Of a stretch of DNA of 64,000 nt, positions 53,661 through 63,886 are shown piece by piece. The position numbers and the translations under genes were made by a program. The notes under the pieces were generated by a model. It did not search any database. It was not told where the DNA came from and saw nothing but the letters and a program-made list of their open reading frames with translations. The DNA is from Piezodorus guildinii (lineage: Eukaryota > Arthropoda > Insecta > Hemiptera > Pentatomidae). Every line of letters starts with the position of its first letter. The first letter of the stretch is position 1. Location of the stretch: assembly GCA_023052935.1 (NCBI GenBank), contig CM041295.1:22444880-22508879 (forward strand), written 5' to 3'.

Positions 53661-56345
53661 TTACAAGAGGTCTCGAGGCCACTGCCGTTTCAACCTTCTA
53701 GGAGGATGGTAAGGATGTGTGGAGCTGGATAAGGATTGAGCTAGGGGATTAGGGTGATGGATAAGGTTCTGATGGAATTTAGAGAATTTTAATGGTATAA
53801 GGTCTAAAATAAATGGAATATTTAGGTCGCGGTGTAAGGTATGGTTGGATACATAATAAGGAGCATTAACTATTGTTCGGAGGACTTTTGATTGGAAGGA
53901 TTGAATGCGTTTGATGTTAGAAAATTTGGCTGTCCCCCATAGTTCAAGTCCGTAGGTCCAGATAGGTTTCAGTACCGTCTTGTATATTAGCAGTTTGTTC
54001 TCGATAGATAATTTAGAATTTCTGTTCAGTAGTCTGTATAATTGTCCAAATCGTCGATTAAGTTCTTGTCGTTTAAGTCTAGTATGTGGGTTCCAAGTTA
54101 GTCTTTTGTCCAGAAGGAAGCCAAGATACCGGACTGTGTCGGAGAAAGGAAGCGGAACGGAGTCAAAGAGAACTGAAGGGCAGGATTGTCTTCGAAGGGT
54201 AAAGGTGACATGTCTGCATTTGGATTGATTGACTTTGATTCTCCAGTTGTTACACCAGTCTTCAATTTGAGAAAGGTGTGTTTGGAGGCCTGTAGATGCA
54301 ATTTCGGGATCTAAGTGAGAGGATAGGATAGCTGTGTCATCAGCGTACGTTGCCAGGAAGGTATCAGAGCAGAGAGGAATATCAGCCGTGTATATATTAT
54401 AGAGGATAGGACCAAGGACACTGCCCTGAGGAACACCGGATTCGACTGGATAATAATTGGAATATTCTGCACCACAACGAACTCGGAAGGAGCGGTTTGA
54501 TAGATAGGATCGGAGGACTAGGTATAAGGATAGGGGTAAATGGTTTTTGAGCTTAAAGAGCAATCCCGGGTGCCACACCCGGTCAAATGCTTGCGTTATG
54601 TCCAGAAATGCACCCGAGCAGTACTCCTTGTTCTCAAGGGCAGAGGAAATATGGTCAACGACTCGGAGCCCTTGCTGAACGGTTGAATGTTGGGAACGGA
54701 ATCCAAACTGATGGGAAGGAATAGTGTGGGGTTCTAATAACGGTAATATTCGTTTGAGGAGGATTTTTTCAAAGATTTTTGAAAGGATTGGGAGTAGGCT
54801 GATAGGTCTATATGATGTCGTAGTGTTAGGAGGTTTACCTGGTTTTAGGAAGAGAATTATTGTGGAATGTTTCCATAAGAGAGGAAAATGAGTAGTGCGT
54901 AGAATGGAGTTGTAAATATATGTAAGAAATATAACGGCTTTAGATGGAAGCTGTCTGAGAATCTGAGGAGTGAGGAGATCGTATCCAGGAGATTTACGGA
55001 GTGCAAGTTTTCGGAGAAGATATTTGACCTCAGAGGGATTAACTGCTTTAGGAGGTAATGAAAGCGGGATTGGAGACTGAAGGAACTGTTCCACTTCTGC
55101 AGTGTGGTTTGGATTGGATTCTGGATGAGGTGTGAAGACTTGGGAAACGTATTTGGCAAGTTCCTCGGCTTTGTCTTCATCAGACGCAGCCCAGGAACCA
55201 TTACTACGACGGAGGGGATGGGAAATATGGTGGGATTTTAGAATTTTCTTGGTGACATTCCACAGGGAATTGTCACAAGCCGAAAGAGAAGAAAGGAAGG
55301 AACTAAAGGATTGGGAACGGAAGGTCGCCAGCTCCCTCTTTAATTGTCTAGAATAAAAGTTATAGGAGCGGCGATCTGTGGGGTGACGGGTGCGTTGCCA
55401 TAAGGATCTGGATCGGCGTTTGGTGCGGATGAGGTCTATGAGGTGTTGTGGTAAATGATTTTGGTTATGAGTTATCTGGGAATGCTTGGGAGAGGAGGCA
55501 GTCCAAACAGCTTGTTGAATAGCGATGGTGAAGGAGTTTACGGCATCGTCAAGGTCATCTGGAGTTTTGAGTTTCACTCTGAGGTCAATATCACTGGTCA
55601 GGATTTGGCGAAAAAGGTCCCAGTTTACTGGTCCTCTGATAAATGACGGTGGGGTGGGTTTAGGAATAGGAATTAGGGATACTTTAAGGAGCAATGGACT
55701 ATGGTCAGAGGACAGTTCATCAAGGCGAGTCACCGACATGTTTAGGGAGCCTAATCCGCTGTGAATGAAGAAGTCAAGGATGTCAGGATTACGGTTAGGA
55801 TCAGTTGGCCAGTAGGTAGGGGAGTCAGGAGGCAGGAGGTTGAAACGTCTAGAGCTGAGTGCAGACTGTAAATTCCGCCCACGACAATTCGTGGATCTGC
55901 AACCCCATTGTTGGTTCTTAGCATTCATGTCTGCACCCAGAATGAAGTGGTTTCCTAAGGAATTAAAAAAGGATTCGAATAGAATGTTGGAGATGGAATG
56001 TTTAGGAGGGCAGTACGCTGATGCGAGGGTGATCGGAAAAGAAAAAGTCTTGATTACTATGGCGGTGCATTGTAGGAAATCATAGGAGGGAACTGGGAGT
56101 ATATGGTGGGAGAGGGACTGGTGCACAATGACAGCAGTACCGGCATGGGCTTTTCCGTCTGGGTGTTCTGTACGGTATGTTACGTATTGAGGTATTTTAA
56201 AGAGTTGTTTAGTGGTTAGTCTAGTTTCAGTAATAAGTGCTACATCAACGTTTTTGTCTTGCAATAAAGCTGTAAGTTCGTCAGTGTGATTTCTAACACC
56301 ATTCGCATTCCAAAGGAGAATGGACAAGGAATTAGGTGTAGTCAT
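53661..56345 (-). CDS. Jockey-type ORF2: endonuclease-reverse transcriptase (894 aa, J2)
   Basis: The same length as the J1 protein and no break. The endonuclease region has WNANGVRN, ALITETRL, GADMNAKNQQWG and SSDHSP. The reverse transcriptase has SPGYDLL, SYRPISLLP, GFRSQHSTVQQ, GAFLDITQAFDRVWH, GVPQGSVLGPILY and YADDTAIL. Unlike J1 it keeps the usual Tyr of YADD. The ORF starts with ATG right after the ORF1-frame TAA (TAAATG at 56348-56343). Because ORF1 of this copy is shifted, ORF2 may not be reached by normal reinitiation, so the copy is probably not self-sufficient. Confidence 0.94.
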   Translation of the reverse strand: MTTPNSLSILLWNANGVRNHTDELTALLQDKNVDVALITETRLTTKQLFKIPQYVTYRTEHPDGKAHAGTAVIVHQSLSHHILPVPSYDFLQCTAIVIKTFSFPITLASAYCPPKHSISNILFESFFNSLGNHFILGADMNAKNQQWGCRSTNCRGRNLQSALSSRRFNLLPPDSPTYWPTDPNRNPDILDFFIHSGLGSLNMSVTRLDELSSDHSPLLLKVSLIPIPKPTPPSFIRGPVNWDLFRQILTSDIDLRVKLKTPDDLDDAVNSFTIAIQQAVWTASSPKHSQITHNQNHLPQHLIDLIRTKRRSRSLWQRTRHPTDRRSYNFYSRQLKRELATFRSQSFSSFLSSLSACDNSLWNVTKKILKSHHISHPLRRSNGSWAASDEDKAEELAKYVSQVFTPHPESNPNHTAEVEQFLQSPIPLSLPPKAVNPSEVKYLLRKLALRKSPGYDLLTPQILRQLPSKAVIFLTYIYNSILRTTHFPLLWKHSTIILFLKPGKPPNTTTSYRPISLLPILSKIFEKILLKRILPLLEPHTIPSHQFGFRSQHSTVQQGLRVVDHISSALENKEYCSGAFLDITQAFDRVWHPGLLFKLKNHLPLSLYLVLRSYLSNRSFRVRCGAEYSNYYPVESGVPQGSVLGPILYNIYTADIPLCSDTFLATYADDTAILSSHLDPEIASTGLQTHLSQIEDWCNNWRIKVNQSKCRHVTFTLRRQSCPSVLFDSVPLPFSDTVRYLGFLLDKRLTWNPHTRLKRQELNRRFGQLYRLLNRNSKLSIENKLLIYKTVLKPIWTYGLELWGTAKFSNIKRIQSFQSKVLRTIVNAPYYVSNHTLHRDLNIPFILDLIPLKFSKFHQNLIHHPNPLAQSLSSSTHPYHPPRRLKRQWPRDLL

Positions 56346-57649
56346 TTAAGGATTTTTTAAGGAAGGGATTAAATTTGATACGAGATTAGTAAGTAGTGAT
56401 ATTAGCGGCATGACAAGGGATTTGATTTCAGTGATGAAGGATGTCATCAAACTTGTAAGGTCTGTGACATTTGATGGAGGAGGAATATGAGAAATTTGAT
56501 GCGGATGAGGTTTTTGAGGGTTGGGTAAATTTTGAGGAATAGGTGGTTGTGGAAGGGGTTCAGGATGTATGCGTTGTTCCGGCAGGGCCTCTTTGTTCTG
56601 GTTCCACCTCCAAGTAGATGGGCAAATGTTACATTGGAATCAATTGTTTTTGAAGGTTGTCTTCTGCTTCTGATCGGTTCAGCTGTTTCATCCAGATTCT
56701 GAGGTTTTTGGTATCTGCTTTTGAGGTTCTTGTAGATTTGACATCCCTTGTAGTTAGCCGGGTGGTCCTCGAGGCACAGAGCACATACAGCGGGTGTTGA
56801 TCTTGATCTTGTGCATTCTTCTGATTTATGTTGCTCACCGCATTTCACACAGCGTGGTGTGTGGTGGCAGTAAGTTCTCGTATGACCATATGCCTGACAA
56901 TTATGGCACTGAACTATTTCTTTTTTAGTGTAAGGTTTCTCAACTCTTACACTAGTATAGTACAACCTATTGAGGTCGAAAATTTTTTCAACTCCTGCTG
57001 ATGGTTCCAAGTCCACGAAGAATAGAGGCAGTAGAATTTTATCTTTTAGGACATTGGTCACTTGCCGCACTTTGTAGCCTATCTCCGTCAGTTCTTCTTT
57101 GATAGCTGTAACTGGTGTCGAAGGGTGTAGGTTTCTAATTACAACCCTTAAAGCTCTCTCCTGGCGCAACTGATAGGTATGAAAATCAGCTTTGGTCTCA
57201 GTCAGATATTTCACTATTTTTCTGTAGCTTTCGGCGGTAGTCGGGGATATTTTAGTATCACTGGTTCTGCTTATACAAGAATAACTATTAGGATCAGTTA
57301 CTTTGTTTAAATGCGCACACATCAGTTGAAAATTTTTAATATTTTTAACAAATATTGGTGGAGGTAGTGGTTCCCTGGGTATAGGAGAAGATTCCATGGC
57401 TTCTTTTTCATTTTGGAGGATCTGAAATGGATTCGGTGTAAAAAACGGCGATTCATCAGTTAATCCTTGTGATGATGTGCTAGGCTGTGGTTCAGATCCT
57501 AAAGAGGAAGCTGAAGCGGTAGCTGGTGGAATCATTTTTTTATTATTTTCACGGCGAGGTCTCTGTTTTGTAGGAGATGAGTTTGAACCTGCAGATCTAG
57601 ATCTTTTACTTGTAGCTTTTGAGGACATAACTTGATGAAAATATCTCAT
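56346..57649 (-). pseudogene. Jockey-type ORF1 with frameshift (J2)
   Basis: From the Met at 57649 the N-terminal basic part, the pre-zinc-finger region and three zinc-knuckle units (CHNCQAYGHTRTYC, CVKCGEQHKSEEC, CALCLEDHPANYKGC) match J1. After AHLLGGG a missing base near 56606 and a small deletion near 56590 change the frame, and translation ends at 56447 after about 400 codons with an unrelated tail. The original frame resumes at the nucleotide level up to the TAA at 56346. The C-terminal Pro/Gln-rich tail is therefore lost. Confidence 0.88.
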
Positions 57650-57829
57650 TGATTAAAAAAAAAAAATAAAAAAAAAAATAAATAAAAAAAAAAAAAATAA
57701 TAAAAAAATAATAAAATAAAAAATAAATAAATAATGAGATGAGAATGAGAAGGAAAGATAATAAAAGAAAGATAAGTTAAAGAAAAGCAAGCCCGAGCTT
57801 GCCGAGCTAGCGGCAATCAGCTGATCAGT

Positions 57830-58120
57830 CGAGAACTAATCATATATATATATATATATATTAGGTTAGTCATTACACTTTCGATTGTTTACGATGTATG
57901 ACAATCATGACTCAGGGGTACTCCTTACTCCACATTGACTTCGAATCACTGACTAAAGGTGGGCAGCGTAGGTAATCCTTTTCTGTTGACTAAAATTTTA
58001 TTTTAAATTTGTTATGTAAGTTACTTTATTTATTTTGTTCTATTTCATTTGAAACATTATTCTGTAATAATTGTTAATGTAATACTACTTCCATATGTAA
58101 ATTAATATAATCATATTATC
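57830..58120. other. F5 end, (AT)n and unassigned sequence
   Basis: GAGAACTAATC plus (AT)n to 57861 complete foldback F5. The rest is AT-rich without a gene. Confidence 0.4.
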
Positions 58121-58132
58121 ATTCATGTAGTA

Positions 58133-59701
58133 AAACCGCTAAACTGAATTTCTTAAATAATCCAAGCGATAACAATGTACCTTACTTTCGGTTAGTAAAG
58201 AATGAAACTTCAAAATTCTTAAAAAATAAGAAAAGAGAGTATCTTAAAGGCAAAATAATAGAAATAGAAAAACACAGAAACGAAAATAACGTAAGAGAGA
58301 TGTACAAAGGTATAAACAAATCGCGTAAAAGATTTGAACCGCTATTGAATGCGGTTAAAGATGCAAATAACAATATAATTGCGGACTCTTCTGAGATATT
58401 AAATAAATTTAAACAACACTTTGACGGCATATTAAATACGGAAAATAATAATCAATCTCCTCTCTCTGAATATCAGAGCGCTGAACCATGGATAGACGAA
58501 CCGAGTAAAGAGTAAGTCGAAATGGCGATAGGAAAATTAAAACGTTATAAAGCTGTATTAGAGAAAAAATTGGAATACAACGGTGTAGTCCATCAACTTT
58601 ATATCGATTTTAAAAAGGCTTATGATTCAATAGACCGTCGGAAGCTATATAACATCATGATTGAACAGGGAATACCTAGAAAGTTAGTAAACCTAGTAGA
58701 GATGTGTTTGTCGTAAATATTCCATAAAGTTAGAGTCGGTCATAATTACTCCGAGAGATTTGAGGTGCGATCGGGTTTGAAACAGGGTGACTCCCTTTCA
58801 CCTGTTTCGTTTAATGTAGCCTTAGAATATGTCATAGAAAAAGTGATGTGTACCGAGAAAGGCTTAAATATGGGTGACAAGATTCCGGTTTTGGGATATG
58901 CCGATGATCTGGTACTGCTAGGTAAAGACACGGAAACCATACAACTAAATACAAGTGTGTTATTAAAAACCAGTAAAGAAATTGGACTCGAATTAAATAC
59001 CGATAAGACGAAATATATGATTAGTAGCAGAAACGGTGGCGATTTTGGTGATATTGGTGTATCAGGGCATACTTTTGAACACGTAGAGAAATTCAAGTAT
59101 TTAGGTTCAATTATAACTAGAAAAAATGAAATTCAGGAAGAAAGAAAGTCCCGGTTAAAGATGGGAAATGCGTGTTATTATTCAGTTGCTAAGTTACTTA
59201 GTTTGCGGCTTCTATCTAAAAACTTAAAGGTTAGAATTTATAAAATTATTATTCTTCCAACGGTTCTTTACGGATGTGAAACGTGGCCGCTAACTTTGAA
59301 GGATGAACAACGGCTTAAGGTCTTCGAAAATAAGGTATTGCGTTAAATATTTGGTCCGAAGAGAGTTGAGGCCACTGGGGAGTTTAGAAGGTTGCACAAC
59401 GCGGAATTGCGGAACTTGTATCCTGTGAATATAATTGAGCTGATTGCATCGCGGAGACTCAAATGGGCAGGTAAAGTTGTTGGGCACGATGACGAGCGGA
59501 TTCCGAGAAAGTTGGTATTTGCTGATCCGACTGGTAGGCGTCCGAAAGTTAGGCCGAAGCGTAGATGGGAGGATTGCGTTAAGACTGATCTCGGGAGCTT
59601 GGGCTTGATTGGTGAACATTGGACGAGTCTGTGTAGGCAGAATTTGGTGGTATCGGCATCGAACCTTCGGGTTCGCTAAGCCTATTATTATTATTATTAT
59701 T
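58133..59701 (+). mobile_element. RTE-like LINE D5, truncated
   Basis: Plus strand, ending in (TTA)n at 59682-59701. A 12-bp duplication ATTCATGTAGTA flanks it (58121-58132 and 59702-59713). Longest copy of the D family in the window, 1569 bp. Confidence 0.9.
58135..59679 (+). pseudogene. RTE-like polymerase (D5), one frame with three TAA stops
   Basis: One reading frame runs through the whole fragment. N-terminal linker residues (KNKKREYLKGKIIEIEKH) lead to IGKLKRYKA. An in-frame deletion then removes the first RT motifs and reading resumes at VLEKKLEYNGVVHQ, DFKKAYDSIDR, SGLKQGDSLSPVSFN and GYADDLVLLG, then the C-terminus LYGCETWPL, GRRPKVRPKRRWEDC and the stop at 59679. In-frame TAA codons at 58513-58515, 58714-58716 and 59344-59346 stand where relatives have Glu or Lys codons. 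No frameshift is seen. Confidence 0.85.
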
Positions 59702-59873
59702 ATTCATGTAGTATACCATTAAGGTATGGAACATGATGTTATAATAAACTGTCCTTATGTGGGGTTACCATGTAAGGAAAAAAGAAAAAAAAAATATATA
59801 TAACATTTGTTGAACAAAACTAAAACTAAAAATGAATTAGGTAAGTAAGTTAAATATGATATATGATATGAAA

Positions 59874-59878
<5 letters not shown>

Positions 59879-59940
<62 letters not shown>
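59879..59940. repeat. (AT)n microsatellite
   Basis: About 31 AT units. No foldback arm was found next to it. Confidence 0.95.
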
Positions 59941-59946
<6 letters not shown>

Positions 59947-60059
59947 TTATAGAAAAATGTTTGGGAAGCCCTTATATGAAAGCCAACTTCAGTGATACAT
60001 CTTATTTCATTATTTGACATAGCCAAGGGTGTTATTGATGGGACAAGATACTTTTTCAT

Positions 60060-60720
60060 AGGTGATGGAGAAGGCTAGCTACCCATCAGTCTTCTTCCAA
60101 ATCGACTCATCAAAGGACGCCAGCCCCGCGGGGGCACTAACAAGGATTGGTCCCCCTAGGGCCCCCGGCCCCGTCTCCTAATTCTTCTCAACATCTTGAG
60201 GGAGGCGGGGAGGATTTGTCTTTGCTAGGCGGGACCTGATGAAGATGAACAAGGTTAACTGTCAAAACTTGAAAAGGCTCCCCTCTTTCCTCTGGATCTC
60301 TCTGCCGCACTCCCTCGCATCAGTCTTATTACTTCCCCGATCAGCCCTTCACCCCCCTACACCACGATATATTGAAATGGCTTGAAAAAGGTTTCCTCAC
60401 CGAAGCTGCCTTCTCAGCAACTCTTTGAAATTCCGCAGGAAACTCTCCCTTTCGTCATTCATTTGAGGTGAGAGCGGCTTTTCTTGCGCCCTTATCTCGG
60501 GCCCTTTACACACCAGAAGGGTTTCTTTTTTCCCTTCCTTACCGAGATAACGCCTTGGCATTAGATCCCTTGCTCTTGTTTAGCAAGGCCCGACCGACTG
60601 AATGGGCAATCTTAAACTGATTAGAAAAAGGTTTCTCCGCTTCTTAACCAGGGGCAACTAACTGGATTAATGTCCTACAAAGTTGTATGTTGGTCAGAAT
60701 CTTCGAGGAATATTTTGGTA
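60060..60720. other. GC-richer block with a broken plus-strand reading frame
   Basis: About 660 bp with clearly more G and C than the neighbourhood (for example CCCCGCGGGGGC at 60126). A plus-strand frame from about 60270 reads SLCRTPSHQSYYFPDQPF then LHHDILKWLEKGFLTEAAFS, a stop, and continues TPEGFLFSLPYRDNALALDP. It looks like a once-coding sequence. I recognise no family. Confidence 0.3.
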
Positions 60721-60957
60721 TACATTTAAGGTAGCGCGGGGCTAATTGAGCAATTTTTCACTTGAGATGTTATAGCTCCTCAGTGATAAGTGGCTTGAAC
60801 GTAAAATTCAATTAAAATCAAATATTTCACAATCAGTAATACTTTTTTGAAGAATAAATAGTTGATCCTGTGTTAAATATGAATGATGAATTGTCGAGGC
60901 TGGTTATTAATATAAAGATAGGACTACAGAAGGCTACGACAATGCCTATTCAAACTA

Positions 60958-61823
60958 TTGGGTTGTGTCACATGAAATGTCCGTTTTCAAGGTAAAGGAT
61001 TTTTATTAAAAATACAATATGAAAACAAGATAATTTTATTCGAAGTATTTACCTTCTTTTTCAACACATTTTTCCCAACGTGACACCAACTATTTTATCC
61101 CCGAACAAAAAAACTCTGAAAAAAAAAAAGTGAAACAAAACCATCAATTTTTTTGGATGCAAATTCGGTTTTGGCATTTGCCCCGGGGTTTCGTTGATGT
61201 TCAACCACTGCCCCGACCGACGCTGATTGTCATATGCGATCCATTTTTCATCGCAGGTAATTATTCTTTCAAGGAAAGGCTCGGTCTTTTGCCTAGCAAG
61301 CAAAGAAACGCAGGTGTCAAGGCGTTTCAATTGCTGCCGCTCAGTGAGATCATGAGGTACATATGTATCGAGCTTTTTTACTTTCCCAAATATTTAAATG
61401 TCTGGAAACGGTAGATGCACTTGCATTTAGTTGTGCTGAGAGTTCTTTAACTGTTTGGTAGGGGTTTCCTTCTACTGTATGTTTGAGGACATCGTTGTCT
61501 ATTACGGACGGAGGCCTTCCTCGGGGCAAGTTTTCCAAGTCGGTATCCCCAGCTGAAAACTTAGCAAACCAACGGCGAATGGTCCGTTCATTAACACTCC
61601 CTTACCCAAAAGCCTTGCAAATATTTCTAGGGCCCTCAGCTGCTGAATGGCCGAGTTTAAACTCGTACAAAAATACTACTCGAAAATCGCTTGTTTCCAT
61701 GTTCATATTAGGAGGTATACTAAAAAGTGGGTAATTGATTGGGAAGCTAATGTTTATAATACAAAGGCAGAGAAATAGTAACTGTTTACTTTAGATATGT
61801 ACATTTCATGTGAAACAACCCAA
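60958..61823 (-). mobile_element. Mariner element MAR-A3, internally deleted (866 bp)
   Basis: TA flanks (60956-60957 and 61824-61825) and MAR-A ends (TTGGGTTGTGTCACATGAAA on the left; right end TTTCATGTGAAACAACCCAA). The right TIR is joined to upstream sequence by a small deletion near 61800. Confidence 0.92.
61040..61702 (-). pseudogene. Mariner transposase with first Asp kept, others deleted (MAR-A3)
   Basis: Minus strand from an ATG near 61700. The N-terminal helix-turn-helix is present with a stop near 61610. The middle reads LTERQQLKRLDTCVSLLARQ-like and IITCDEKWIAYDN (first catalytic Asp), then ETPGQMPKPNLHPKKLMV. A deletion removes the second and third Asp, and a short C-terminal trace remains near 61061-61110. 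So this copy lost a different part than MAR-A1. Confidence 0.85.
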
Positions 61824-61829
61824 TATTTA

Positions 61830-62133
61830 AAGGCCATTTCTGACTAATTATTTGACGTTTCTTTAAAGTAACGTATAATTAAGCGTGAACTTATAAATAC
61901 ATTTATTTTTAATTGCAAACATTTTTACAATATATATATTTAGTATTATCGACTTGAGATTTGACAAAAAATTTGTATTCTTCGAACTTTGTCTTCGTTG
62001 AAAACTTCATTAAAACTCAATGCTTAATTAGGAATTCACAGTTTGGCCCTCTCCACCTCTCAAAGGTAAGGACATATTTTGCATGTAATGAGATATTTTG
62101 CTGAGGTAAGGTCTTGATTTTTAGACCATACCA

Positions 62134-62175
<42 letters not shown>

Positions 62176-62590
62176 TAGTAGAATAATGGTTTATTTATTT
62201 ATAATAAACATATATACAAACAATCATATCATGTAAAAATTATAAGGGCTTCGTCTACTGGCTGTTAGCCCGAAATTCAAAGAAATAAAACAAAATGGTA
62301 AACAAAACAAAATAAATAAATAAACAGAACACTTGTCCCTCTTCTACAAGGTTCGAATATCCATATTGATTATTTATAATTGTAAGACTTCCTATACATA
62401 TTTAATAGATAAGTTTATACATATTATTATAATGTTTACATGCCAGAATCAAGTATATTTAAATTATTTTATCAGTAAGTAACCATAAGCTATCTTACAA
62501 TATTTACTTATATTGTCTAATTTGTTGCCATTTAAAAATTTAATAATTTTATTGTTACATACACTCAGACCTTTTAGTAAGACTTAGCTA
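61830..62590. other. Unassigned interval with (AT)n
   Basis: AT-rich. (AT)n lies at 62142-62176. A LINE-tail-like stretch (AATAATGGTTTATTTATTTATAATAAAC, interval 62181-62208; then GGGCTTCGTCTACTGGCTG) may be another 3' UTR on the minus strand. No gene. Confidence 0.3.
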
Positions 62591-62840
62591 TTAGGGGTGA
62601 GGGGACCTTAAAATGAACATTTTCGTCGAAAACTGGAATTCGAACATTTTCAAGATTTCAATCCTTCGCCTAATACATATTTTATATATAGATAAGTAAA
62701 CGTAAATGACTCCAAATGACCAAGTCTCACAAAAAGGTTTATATCTGTGCCTGTGTATGTGGCAGGTCTGGCTAGAGAACGAGATCGAACGGAACTGAAA
62801 CTTTATACCAAAAGCAATAAGCCTAGGAAGTTACAGTATT
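62590..62840 (+). repeat. Repeat G, copy G7 (partial)
   Basis: AAACTGGAATTCGAACATTT, CAAGTCTCACAAAAAGG and the (GT)-rich TGTGCCTGTGTATGTGGCAG align with the first half of G6. Confidence 0.5.
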
Positions 62841-63375
62841 TTTTTAAAAGTCAAAATCTATGAACCAGACATGCCACCTTATTTCGGGCATTTTGCTATT
62901 CATTAAAGAATAAAGCCGGACGACATAAAATTTACACAGGAATACCGTGTCCTGAAATGGCCTTAACAAGACTGAGGGAGGATTATATATAACCGAACTG
63001 GCACACCTTTTATTCCTCTCCCTTATTATTTCTCTGATTTTTGTTTAAATCCTGGAAATTGGGGGACCTCGGTAAGCAGAGGTCTTGAGGGGTGCGGGGT
63101 GATTAAGGAATGTAAGAAGATTAGATGGAAGGAAGGAATGGGTCAATGGGACCGGATAATGAGGCAAGTTAACGACTCACAATTCAACGAGTCAACATCT
63201 GACCTGGAAATTCACTTAGCAATGGAACATTCTCATCGTTTACAAGGCGTTAGGAGTTTCGGTAACGTCATACAAAACGTCACATGCAGACAGTGCTGAG
63301 ACTATGGAATGCCGGAGGTAGTAGCCTTTATTTCGCCTACTCTGAATCTAGAACCCTTTAAATAAAAGTATACAA
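62841..63375. other. Unassigned interval
   Basis: A plus-strand ORF at 63099-63299 (66 codons) has no recognised motif. Nothing else can be supported. Confidence 0.3.
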
Positions 63376-63528
63376 CAATGAAAATCCATGAACATCCATT
63401 GTTGTGACACTCTCCTTCAAACGCCCTGAAGAAGGCCTATAATTTAGGCCGAAACGTCAGCGCCGGTTGATTAAGTTTATACTTAATTGTGTTTTCTTTT
63501 GACTGCATCTTAAACTAACTTCTTCCAT
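63376..63528 (+). repeat. Penelope-type repeat fragment with hammerhead motif
   Basis: Similar ATAAAAGTATACAA and ATAAAAGTGTACAA lie on the two sides (about 63363 and 63528) and may be a worn target duplication. The fragment holds one hammerhead-like motif and no inverted partner. Confidence 0.45.
63421..63465 (+). ncRNA. Hammerhead ribozyme motif
   Basis: Core CTGAAGA at 63426-63432, one extra A, stem II GGCCTA/TAGGCC (63434-63439 and 63445-63450), GAAAC at 63451-63455 and self-complementary ACGT at 63454-63457, with predicted cleavage after C63458. Stem I is weak: three pairs (63422-63424 with 63460-63462) after a C-A mismatch. Confidence 0.55.
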
Positions 63529-63611
63529 AAAAGTGTACAATTTTACAATAAAATTTAAAAAACATATATAGATACATATATCATATATTCCTATAACAAT
63601 AACTGTGGATT

Positions 63612-63886
63612 TAAGGGAGCGCGCTAGCCTTTCAAGCCAAAGGTTGTGAGTTCGAATTCCAGTCCCGAGAGGCCTTTTTTAAGCATTTAATTTAATATTG
63701 ATTCCCTCACAGCATTTTCCCCGGGTATGCGAGACCCGTCAGCCAAATGGTGACTACTCACAAAAAATAAGCGTTTGAGTGTCGATCCTACTCAATAAAA
63801 TTTCATCGAGAAACGCGAGTGTATTCTTTCAGGAGATTACACCACATGGCCAAGAGCCTAAAGGGCGTTTCGCGCCACCAGAAAAA
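63612..63886 (+). mobile_element. tRNA-derived SINE S3, copy c
   Basis: Head region AGCGCGCTAGCCTTTCAAGC, B box GAGTTCGAATTCC, body with GCGAGACCCGTCAGCCAAAT and TTTCAGGAGATTACACC, ending GCGCCACCAG and an A-run of 12. The first bases of the tRNA head are worn. Confidence 0.8.

Larger units (their letters stand above)
53391..57829 (-). mobile_element. Jockey-type LINE J2, nearly complete
   Basis: Minus strand, 4.44 kb. The A tail appears as a T-run from 53391. Duplicated target GTCGAGAACT (about 53381-53390 and 57828-57837), possibly extended by CA. The 5' end lies at the inner ATCAGCTGATC motif of the J1 5' UTR, so J2 is either slightly truncated or was started from an inner promoter. It sits inside foldback F5. 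Confidence 0.9.
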
